In this document: positions 23,617 through 30,137 of the stretch, piece by piece
Layout of the letters: each line of letters starts with the position of its first letter
How positions within the stretch are numbered: the stretch's first letter is position 1
Assembly: GCA_900752785.1 (NCBI GenBank)
Contig: CAADWP010000075.1
Coordinates: 1 to 32,049, forward strand
From: an uncultured Ruminococcus sp.
GTDB lineage: Bacteria; Bacillota; Clostridia; Oscillospirales; Ruminococcaceae
DNA length: 32,049 nt
Direction of reading: 5' to 3'
Position numbers and translations under genes: made by a program
The notes under the pieces: model-generated
What the model was told of the DNA's origin: nothing
Seen by the model: only the letters and a program-made list of their open reading frames with translations
The model's database searches: none

Positions 23617-24324
23617 TTATTGTACGTACATATAATATATAACAGAAACCGCCGTATCGCCGCTGTACTGTATACTCATTTCAGTATTCCCGTAGTTGTA
23701 AACAGCATAATTTCCGCTTTCCTCACCCTTACCGTAAGCAGCCTCAAAGTCAGCCCGGGAATTACCCACGGTAAGACCGTTCATGGATGTGGTATACTTA
23801 TTGCTTGTGATCGTTATATCGTAAATATACTCAGTGCTGTCCTGAATGTAGCAGCTTAAAACGACTCCGTCAAAGGTATAGACTTTCTGATCTGCGCCGT
23901 TTGAGAGACACCCCGGAGCTGTCTGAACGTCAATGGGAGTTCCAAGCTTGGTCACATAAGGATCCGCATCCTTTCCCAGAACCGAAATATCAAACGCAAA
24001 CCCCTGAGGCTTTGGAGGCTCAGTAACAGGCGGAGCGGCAGCCGTTGTCTCCACAGGAACTGCGGAAGTTGCAGCTTCGGTTTTTACCGTTGTTGCAACA
24101 GCAGTCGTTTCGGCAGAAGATTCGGTCGTTTTTTCAGAAGACGCCTCGGTAGTTTTCTCTGTTGAAGCTTCTGTGCTGCTAACGGCTTCTGTAGAAACCG
24201 ATGAAGTCGTACTTATATTAAGTACTACAGAGCTTCCGTCGCCCTCTACTTTTTTTCCGCATGATACGGCGGACACTGCGCATACAACCGCAGCAGCCGC
24301 AACAATATTTTTCTTGAAATTCAT
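23617..24324 (-). CDS. Ser/Thr/Glu-rich lipoprotein with C-terminal beta domain
   Basis: 235 residues. N-terminal hydrophobic segment ending AVSC with Cys22 (VVCAVSAVSCGKK), a likely though imperfect lipobox. Then a low-complexity Ser/Thr/Ala/Glu linker (about 35-105) and a C-terminal domain of about 125 residues (TKLGTPIDVQTAPGCLSNG...YTFDGVVLSCYIQD...NGLTVGNSRADFEAAYG). That domain looks like the small YjgB/SmpA-type two-layer folds with a G-x-S-x-x-D-F/V-x-x-x-Y-G signature; I cannot name a function. ATG with GGAGG upstream. First gene of the tight lipoprotein-MBOAT-AlgX-like-dockerin cluster (gaps 12, 12 and 13 bp), so a surface partner of the O-acylation machinery is likely. Confidence 0.75.
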   Translation of the reverse strand: MNFKKNIVAAAAVVCAVSAVSCGKKVEGDGSSVVLNISTTSSVSTEAVSSTEASTEKTTEASSEKTTESSAETTAVATTVKTEAATSAVPVETTAAAPPVTEPPKPQGFAFDISVLGKDADPYVTKLGTPIDVQTAPGCLSNGADQKVYTFDGVVLSCYIQDSTEYIYDITITSNKYTTSMNGLTVGNSRADFEAAYGKGEESGNYAVYNYGNTEMSIQYSGDTAVSVIYYMYVQ

Positions 24325-24353
24325 AATTTTCCTCCGTTATTTATTGCTGCGCC

Positions 24354-24398
24354 GAAAGCGGATACACATTGCGATGCACAGCTTTCGACGCCGCTTTC
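24354..24398 (-). promoter_or_regulatory. Leader with alternative hairpins before the lipoprotein-MBOAT operon
   Basis: On the minus strand GAAAGCGG (24398-24391) can pair with CCGCTTTC (24361-24354). A nested CGAAAGC just inside competes for the same 3' segment (GCTTTCG). The two stems are mutually exclusive. The structure ends 29 nt before the lipoprotein ATG. No T-run on the minus strand, so it is not a simple terminator of the upstream gene. Confidence 0.4.
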
Positions 24399-24444
24399 TT
24401 TATTTTTGAATCGAATCAAAGCTTAACAATAGATCGACTCTGCC

Positions 24445-26115
24445 TTAATCATGGAAATTGGCAGTAACATACTGCTTGATCGTGTAATTCTGAGAAGCAA
24501 GGAATGCGTCTGTAACATTAGCATAACCGTTGCATGTATCATAATTCGTCCAGACTCCGTTTACCTTTATCTGATTCCAATAATGATCGCCGCTTCCTCT
24601 TCCTGTTCCGTAAACTATTCTTGACTCAAAACCTGCCTGCTGGAACATTACATCCGTAAGAGCCGCAAAATAATAGCACACGACATATCTGTTATTCATG
24701 GCATATTCAGCAAAATGTCCCCAGCCGATAGATTCGATCTGCGCAAGAGTTTTTGTAGCCTCGATCATTTTATACACATTGTTTGCAGCAACATAGTTGA
24801 ATATCCCCGCGGCTGTTTTGCCCGTTTTTGCAATAAGAGCTTCCGCCTTTTTCTGAATATCCGAAAGAGGCTCGGCAACGCCGTTCTTGTTCAGCCAAAG
24901 TCCGTCAATTGATCTGTTTTTCAGCATTTTGCCGCTTGACGGTTCAAAGTAGTATTTGTTTCCCGCCACTGTATGCCAGCCAAAAAGCATTTTTCCGTCC
25001 TCGCCGAACAGATAATCGCCGTCCTCAAATCTGACCGGTCCCGTCAGCGGAATGCCGTTATTATCGAGAGCGTACTTAAAGCCGTCAATTATCTGCCGTC
25101 CTGTAAGCATGCCGTTATTCTCATCAAAATAGCGTTTTTTTCCGTCAAGCTCCTGCCAGCCCGTAAGCATGACTCCGTCGTCTCCGAAAAGGAAAAGCTT
25201 TCCGTCGATATCCTGAGCACCGGTTTTGATAATACCATCGGTTCCAAGATAATATTTTTTATTATCAAAAACTGCTCTGCCGGTGCGCATCACTCCCTCG
25301 TTTGAAAAAATATAGCGTTCGCCGTCAATAACCGTAATTCCTTTAGGAACAGACGTATCTTCATAATAATAATGCTTCTCTCCTTCGATAGTCTGCCAGC
25401 CCGTTTTAATAATTCCGTCGTCACCAAAACGATAATAAACGCTTCCTATCTTTGAATCGCCGGTAGCCATTCCATATATACCGCTTATGTAGTACCAATT
25501 ATCGCCGATCTTGCATTTTCCCAATAAGGCTTTTCCCGTTTCGGGACTAAAATAAAAGCGTCTGCCGTTTACTTCCTGCCACCCCGTAGCTAACACACCA
25601 TCTTCAGAAAAATTATAAGTGATTCCAGATATCTCGGTAGGCTCAACAAGAAGCTTGCCGTCTGCGCCGATGTAATAAAATTTACCGTTTACTTCCGTGA
25701 ATCCGCTTTCTTCAGAGATATAACCGTATTCGCCAAGAAGGATCTTTCCTCCGTCCTCAGCGTCAATGCTGCCTGTCAGCTTTCCCTCATCGGGAGATAT
25801 GTAATATTTCTTTCCGCAGTAGTCTACCCAGCCATAAACCGGTTTTCCCGTTTTATGGTCGTAATAACGGCGTTTTCCGTCAACAGTTCTCCACCCCGTT
25901 TTTAATACGCCGTTATCGGCAAAATAATAAAGCTCACCGTCAATTGTCACAGTTCCCACAGCAGGCGCTCCGTCCTCACCGTAATAAAAAATCCGTCCCT
26001 TTTCATCTGTCTGCCAGCCGGAAGCGACGGAAGAATCAGCTCCGAAAGCTGACATTGGAATAAATGCCGCAGTAAGTCCAAGCATTGCCGCAGCACAAAT
26101 AAATAACTTTTTCAT
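24445..26115 (-). CDS. Secreted YG-repeat surface protein with transglutaminase-like domain
   Basis: 556 residues. Signal peptide 1-25 (MKKLFICAAAMLGLTAAFIPMSAFGA). From about 30 to 420 there are about 17-18 cell-wall/glucan-binding repeats (e.g. GWQEVNGRRFYFSPETGKALLG and GWQTIEGEKHYYYEDTS). The C-terminal 120 residues are a transglutaminase-like papain-fold domain with a plausible triad: Cys480 (NRYVVCYYFAALTDVMFQQAGF), His511 (GSGDHYWNQI), Asp526 (WTNYDTCNGY). Such domains act as proteases, peptide crosslinkers or amidases on the cell surface. The repeats resemble CW_binding_1/choline- or glucan-binding modules. Monocistronic by spacing. The ATG is preceded by GGGGAAAGG. Confidence 0.88.
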   Translation of the reverse strand: MKKLFICAAAMLGLTAAFIPMSAFGADSSVASGWQTDEKGRIFYYGEDGAPAVGTVTIDGELYYFADNGVLKTGWRTVDGKRRYYDHKTGKPVYGWVDYCGKKYYISPDEGKLTGSIDAEDGGKILLGEYGYISEESGFTEVNGKFYYIGADGKLLVEPTEISGITYNFSEDGVLATGWQEVNGRRFYFSPETGKALLGKCKIGDNWYYISGIYGMATGDSKIGSVYYRFGDDGIIKTGWQTIEGEKHYYYEDTSVPKGITVIDGERYIFSNEGVMRTGRAVFDNKKYYLGTDGIIKTGAQDIDGKLFLFGDDGVMLTGWQELDGKKRYFDENNGMLTGRQIIDGFKYALDNNGIPLTGPVRFEDGDYLFGEDGKMLFGWHTVAGNKYYFEPSSGKMLKNRSIDGLWLNKNGVAEPLSDIQKKAEALIAKTGKTAAGIFNYVAANNVYKMIEATKTLAQIESIGWGHFAEYAMNNRYVVCYYFAALTDVMFQQAGFESRIVYGTGRGSGDHYWNQIKVNGVWTNYDTCNGYANVTDAFLASQNYTIKQYVTANFHD

Positions 26116-26145
26116 ACTTTTTCCTTTCCCCTTTTAAAGATTATT

Positions 26146-26177
26146 GAAACGCTTATAAGCGGTTTCGTCTTATTATA
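26146..26177 (-). promoter_or_regulatory. -10 box and palindrome upstream of the transglutaminase-like gene
   Basis: TATAAT on the minus strand (26177-26172), no clear -35. Overlapping the expected start is a palindrome, CGCTTATAAGCG (26150-26161), flanked by GAAAC and GTTTC with one unpaired base. It is well placed to be a repressor operator. Confidence 0.5.
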
Positions 26178-26269
26178 CATTCGTATAAATCAAGAAAAAG
26201 CTTACACATACATTCTCTGTTCGTGATTCGCAAACGCATAATTCATTAACTATAGCGAACTCCAAAAAA

Positions 26270-27247
26270 TCATTCAATACAATCTATATATTTTGTCTCA
26301 GCTTCTTCAATGTTATTATCGGAATATATATCGCCGGACTTACTGATATTCTCATTGCTGACCATAAATGATACCGCTTTTTTGTAATTGACGATCGTGT
26401 TTACTGCTGCCATTCCTCCGTATTCGCCGTCTCTTGTCCATGCGGGAGGCTCGTCGTCAAGCGAAACAAAGGTTATCATATTAGTGCGGAAAAAACGTAT
26501 ATATTCACGGTCGATCTCGGAATTGATATTAAGAAGCGAAGAAAGAATATGCTGAAGCTGCGCAGGATTTGCCGGCTTCTTTATCAAAAGCACCTCAAAC
26601 TGACCGTCATCAAGCATAAAATCGTGCATTGACAGCATTCCTCCAACAGAAGCCGTATTTGTAACCATACCGAAAATAAAATCATCTTCAATTATGATAC
26701 CGTCATATTCTACCCTCATATGACGGGCTCGAATATTTGTCAGCTGCCAAAGTCCGCGAAGAACATAAGCTGTATGACCCAGAAGATTTTTGAATTGTTG
26801 GGAAGTCTCATAGGTAATATTCGTAAATGCCCCAAAAGCTACGATGTATGAAAAATATTCATTATTAAAGCCTCCTATATCGCATGGCATAGGAGTTCCC
26901 CCAATAATAGTCCTTACCGCTGATATTATATCCTTAGGTATCCCGAGACTTTTCGCAAAATCATTTGTCGTTCCGGCAGGTATATATCCAATAGCCACGC
27001 GGTTTTCACAACGCATAACACCCTGTAGGCACTGACTCAGCGTACCGTCGCCGCCCGCACAAACAAGCAGATCAAAATCTTGGTTACAGGCATACTGTGC
27101 CGCTGCAATTGCATCATCACCGCTTTGAGTCGTATGAATTGTGACTTCATAATCGCTTTTTATAAATTCATCTACTATTTTACCGAGACTGTCGGAAATG
27201 GCAGCCTTTCCCGCTATCAGATTTATTATAAGATACATTTTTTTCAT
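26270..27247 (-). CDS. Diacylglycerol kinase-family lipid kinase (YegS/DgkB-like)
   Basis: 325 residues. Phosphorylates diacylglycerol or a related lipid, recycling it to phosphatidate at the membrane face. Seen: LIINLIAGKA near the N-terminus; nucleotide motif LLVCAGGDGTLSQCLQG; GYIPAGTTNDFAKSLGIP; the second-domain FSYIVAFGAFTNITYET; DDGQFEVLLIK; and a closing DGEYGG. The usual length is 290-310; about 25 extra acidic residues at the C-terminus (SKSGDIYSDNNIEEAETKY) are unique to this copy. Its substrate could be diacylglycerol, undecaprenol or another lipid. Neighbours do not narrow it. Confidence 0.9.
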   Translation of the reverse strand: MKKMYLIINLIAGKAAISDSLGKIVDEFIKSDYEVTIHTTQSGDDAIAAAQYACNQDFDLLVCAGGDGTLSQCLQGVMRCENRVAIGYIPAGTTNDFAKSLGIPKDIISAVRTIIGGTPMPCDIGGFNNEYFSYIVAFGAFTNITYETSQQFKNLLGHTAYVLRGLWQLTNIRARHMRVEYDGIIIEDDFIFGMVTNTASVGGMLSMHDFMLDDGQFEVLLIKKPANPAQLQHILSSLLNINSEIDREYIRFFRTNMITFVSLDDEPPAWTRDGEYGGMAAVNTIVNYKKAVSFMVSNENISKSGDIYSDNNIEEAETKYIDCIE

Positions 27248-27405
27248 TTTAAAATCACCGTTTAAACGAGCGTGCCCGCCCTGATTTATTTTCCCATTTT
27301 ATAACCGGAAAACCGCGATTGCTCTCCTCATTTATTATATATTCTTTTTTGCTTTTTTTCAATAGCAATTAATATAATTAAAATAAAAAAATATATTCTT
27401 TTCTA

Positions 27406-27434
27406 TTGACATTTGTATTTTACAGTGGTATAAT
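27406..27434 (+). promoter_or_regulatory. Sigma-A promoter of tRNA-Gln
   Basis: TTGACA (27406-27411), 17-bp spacer, TATAAT (27429-27434), both perfect consensus, about 20 bp before the mature tRNA. The stretch 27300-27405 is very AT-rich and shows no gene. Confidence 0.88.
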
Positions 27435-27453
27435 AATAAAGCTGAATCACTAT

Positions 27454-27529
27454 TGGGGTGTCGCCAAGCGGTAAGGCAGCGGACTCTGACTCCGTTATTT
27501 CGAGGGTTCAAATCCTTCCACCCCAACCA
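27454..27529 (+). tRNA. tRNA-Gln (anticodon CUG)
   Basis: 76 nt cloverleaf. Acceptor TGGGGTG (27454-27460) pairs with CACCCCA (27519-27525), discriminator A, and CCA is encoded (27527-27529). D-loop has AAGCGGTAAGG. Anticodon stem GCGGA/TCCGT encloses the loop CTCTGAC, giving anticodon CUG, which reads CAG (Gln). T-arm GAGGG-TTCAAAT-CCTTC. Single gene with its own promoter and terminator. Confidence 0.95.
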
Positions 27530-27553
27530 TACTTGCAATTAAATATTTGCCGT

Positions 27554-27585
27554 AAGAACCGTGTAAATAACCCGGTTCTTTTTTA
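27554..27585 (+). terminator. Terminator of tRNA-Gln
   Basis: AAGAACCG (27554-27561) with CGGTTCTT (27573-27580), followed by TTTTTA. Confidence 0.8.
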
Positions 27586-27621
27586 TATTGCACGCATGTT
27601 TAAAAATTTGTTATACAAACT

Positions 27622-27649
27622 AAAAAGGACTGCGAATGCAGTCCTTTTT
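27622..27649 (-). terminator. Terminator of the first GH5 gene
   Basis: 12-bp stem AAAAAGGACTGC (27622-27633) with GCAGTCCTTTTT (27638-27649), GAAT loop. Symmetric A/T flanks make it usable on both strands. It lies 11 bp beyond the GH5 stop. Confidence 0.88.
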
Positions 27650-27660
27650 ATATGCAAAGA

Positions 27661-29454
27661 TCAAGCCTTTGGATTGAGTTCAGAAATAATACCGAGTACG
27701 AACTGCTGAATTTTAAATGCATCGTTAGGTGTGATACCGTCTCCGTTTTCGTCAACGTCTCCGTTAAGCTTGCCCTGCTCTGTGATTTTATATTTAGCCG
27801 GATTAGCTATATTCTGCATGATAAGAACAGCGTCCGCAAGATTTACTTCATCGTCCTCGTTGGCGTCGCCCCAAATAACGTTGCCGCCTGTAGAATTTGT
27901 ATCTCCGGATGTTGACGGATCGGTTCCCATAGGGTTGCCGCTGGAGGTTTTTCCGCCGTCAATATTGCTTCCTTCGGTTTCGGAATATTTTGAATAATAT
28001 TCATTAAGCGAAATTCCCGTACCATTTTCACCGAGTGGGATCTGATGATCAAGACCGATATATTTACCCGACTTTGACGTTTGCCAGAGCGCCTTTTCAA
28101 ACATTCCGTATTTTACTTCATCCCATGAAAGGAAGTCGTAGCTGAGAAGTCCTTCGGTATCGCCTGAGTTGGGATTCAGACACCAGAACGTGTGGTTGAT
28201 ATGATGCTTTATCATATAATCGCGAAGAAGCTCCATCCACGTCTGATTTTTTGTTCCGTCCATGTGTCCGCCCCATTCTCCGATAAGCAGTGGAGCAATT
28301 TCTTCCTCATTAATATAAGCCCATGTATCGTACCAATAATCGTCCAAAAGAGTCTGCTCGGTAAAGTCCTTGTCAAACCATTTTTGAGCGTAAACCGATG
28401 GACCGTAGTCGTGAGGGGAGTATACTATCTGACTTGTTCCGCTGTCGGGAACTATGGGATAATCCCTTACTCCGCGAAGATTTCCACCCCACCATGCGCC
28501 ATACCATGGCGATTTATCTGCGGGCGCTTCCCAGATATCCGGGGTGTCATAGGTATATCCCTTGTCAGTCTTTGGATACTGCTCAACGCCCTCAATAAAG
28601 ATCAGCGCATGGGGATTGACCTCAAGAATAGCGTTTGCACACGTTGTAGCAGCGTATGCCCAGTTGTTTTCATCGGTAGAGCCATCCCATTTAGCTATAT
28701 TGTCGGGACATACATCGTCGTATTCACGCTTACCGTGAGGTTCGTTCTTTAGATCGTAGCCTAATATGGTATCATCATTCTTATATTTGTCTGCAAGCCA
28801 TACAAGAGAATCAATCCAAACTTGAGTTGTAACTCCTGCTTTTCCGTACCAAAGCTCATAATTGTGACCTGAGTTATTGGCGTCGGGACTGTGGATATCA
28901 ATAAAAGCTTTGATGCCGTATCTCTTGCATCGCTGAATGATAACGTCGAAGATCTCCTCGCTGTTCTTCAAGGTCTTGCCGTCAGCCTCGGCAAAATCCT
29001 TATTGATGTTGCCATATTTTCCTGCCGGAGTGATCGAGCCGTCTTCGCCCACAATATCTGTCGGAGGACTGTAGGAAGCTTGAACCGAGCTTACGGGATT
29101 AGGCGATCCTTCCATCCAAGAAACGATAAGTTCGGTCGAAATAGGAAAACGGATGACATTGATTCCTCGGTCTGCAACATTTGAAAGAAAATCGTCGACA
29201 TCGGCGGCATAAAGACCATGAGGCGCGTTCTCCGTACAGTTCATACCGAACCAGTTTGCGCCCGTAAGCCATACCTCATTGCCGTTCATGTCATAAAGAC
29301 GGCTGCCTTTTGCATGGAGCCAGTCGTCGCCGCCGTTGTCAGCGGCATTTGCAATGAGCTGCTGATCCGGATCGACAGAAACGCACGGCGCCGCGAAACA
29401 CATAAGCATTGCAGCGGAGGAAACCGCCGCCGCAGTTCTCAAAAACTTTTTCAT
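27661..29454 (-). CDS. GH5 endoglucanase with C-terminal dockerin (paralogue 1)
   Basis: 597 residues, secreted. Signal peptide about 1-38; GH5 (beta/alpha)8 domain about 42-490; Gly/Ser/Thr linker (GGKTSSGNPMGTDPSTSGDT); type I dockerin 526-597. Catalytic acid/base Glu238 in DLKNEPHG; nucleophile Glu393 in LLIGEWGG; substrate-site motifs GANWFGMNCTE, INVIRFPIS, IDIHSPDANNSGHNY, YSPHDYGPSVYA and FWCLNPNSGDTEG. Cleaves beta-1,4-glucan as part of a cellulosome (known family role). The dockerin's first loop is canonical (DANEDDEVNLAD); the second (DVDENGDGITPNDA) carries one extra residue. Highly similar to the GH5 gene at 30138-31853, so a duplicate. Own promoter. Confidence 0.95.
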   Translation of the reverse strand: MKKFLRTAAAVSSAAMLMCFAAPCVSVDPDQQLIANAADNGGDDWLHAKGSRLYDMNGNEVWLTGANWFGMNCTENAPHGLYAADVDDFLSNVADRGINVIRFPISTELIVSWMEGSPNPVSSVQASYSPPTDIVGEDGSITPAGKYGNINKDFAEADGKTLKNSEEIFDVIIQRCKRYGIKAFIDIHSPDANNSGHNYELWYGKAGVTTQVWIDSLVWLADKYKNDDTILGYDLKNEPHGKREYDDVCPDNIAKWDGSTDENNWAYAATTCANAILEVNPHALIFIEGVEQYPKTDKGYTYDTPDIWEAPADKSPWYGAWWGGNLRGVRDYPIVPDSGTSQIVYSPHDYGPSVYAQKWFDKDFTEQTLLDDYWYDTWAYINEEEIAPLLIGEWGGHMDGTKNQTWMELLRDYMIKHHINHTFWCLNPNSGDTEGLLSYDFLSWDEVKYGMFEKALWQTSKSGKYIGLDHQIPLGENGTGISLNEYYSKYSETEGSNIDGGKTSSGNPMGTDPSTSGDTNSTGGNVIWGDANEDDEVNLADAVLIMQNIANPAKYKITEQGKLNGDVDENGDGITPNDAFKIQQFVLGIISELNPKA

Positions 29455-29478
29455 AATTATATTTCCCCTCTCAAATAA

Positions 29479-29491
29479 GCGTATTTTACGC
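29479..29491. promoter_or_regulatory. Palindrome in the 5' leader of GH5 paralogue 1
   Basis: GCGTATTTTACGC is a perfect 5-bp-arm palindrome with a 3-nt centre, just downstream of the predicted transcription start and upstream of the ribosome binding site (GAGAGGGG). It is a candidate operator. No equivalent is seen in the leader of paralogue 2. Confidence 0.4.
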
Positions 29492-29504
29492 CATTATCAC
29501 TTAT

Positions 29505-29533
29505 ATTGTAGCATTCGGCTGTGAAAAAGTCAA
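29505..29533 (-). promoter_or_regulatory. Sigma-A promoter of GH5 paralogue 1
   Basis: On the minus strand TTGACT (29533-29528), 17-bp spacer, TACAAT (29510-29505). The leader to the ATG is about 45 nt. Confidence 0.78.
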
Positions 29534-29627
29534 TAGAATTTGAAAAATTTCTTTTCATTTTTGCCGATATACAGCAATATTTTTATGTTGTTATATGAAA
29601 ATAACCATTAGTTTTTGGGGAGGTCTA

Positions 29628-29665
29628 TTAAAAAAATAGAACGACCTCGTTTAAAGGTCGTTCCA
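29628..29665 (-). terminator. Terminator after the small membrane protein gene
   Basis: GAACGACCT (29639-29647) with AGGTCGTTC (29655-29663), 7-nt loop. On the minus strand the tail is CTATTTTTTTAATAG. Confidence 0.85.
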
Positions 29666-29735
29666 TTATAAGAACCTGAGTATATATAGTCAACAAACAT
29701 GAAAAACAAAAGAAATAGCGTTATCAATCACATTA

Positions 29736-30131
29736 TCATCTATTATACAGCTCGTCTCCATAAATAAGATATTCTGCAAAATCAATCAATCCTATAATAG
29801 CCGGCAATGAAAGTATTATAATACTGATAACGAATACAACTATCCATTTCTTTTCCTTATTGCCTTTCTTTCGATTCTTCCTAAATAACAAAGCATTCAC
29901 AAATATTCCTAAGCAGGCTATTAATGCAACAAGAATCGGAAGAAGATCCCCCAATATAAATCGTTGGAATGAAGTTGCAAATATGATTGAACCGTCGGCA
30001 AATACTGCTCCGCTATAATAAAGCCAATAAACTTCTAAACATAATGAGTATATTATGTTGCATATTAATACCGCAATGATCTTTAGTATTTTTCTCAACC
30101 AACCCCCTGATTGTTTAAAGTGTTTTTCCAT
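29736..30131 (-). CDS. Small membrane protein of unknown function between the two GH5 genes
   Basis: 131 residues, not recognised. Three probable membrane helices: about 15-38 (ILKIIAVLICNIIYSLCLEVYW), 60-83 (LGDLLPILVALIACLGIFVNALL) and 95-120 (WIVVFVISIIILSLPAIIGLI), with a basic loop RKNRKKGNKEKKW before the third. It starts 6 bp after the stop of the upstream GH5 paralogue and is followed by a terminator, so it is read on the GH5 transcript. It has no signal peptide and no dockerin. AT-rich composition and a different codon style compared with the flanking GH5 genes suggest separate origin. It could be an immunity-, transport- or anchoring-type accessory, or a passenger. Confidence 0.7.
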   Translation of the reverse strand: MEKHFKQSGGWLRKILKIIAVLICNIIYSLCLEVYWLYYSGAVFADGSIIFATSFQRFILGDLLPILVALIACLGIFVNALLFRKNRKKGNKEKKWIVVFVISIIILSLPAIIGLIDFAEYLIYGDELYNR

Positions 30132-30137
30132 TATAAA

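Noticed and set aside
27458..27709. 83-codon open frame across the tRNA
   Set aside because: It reads through tRNA-Gln and two terminators; a common artefact over tRNA genes.
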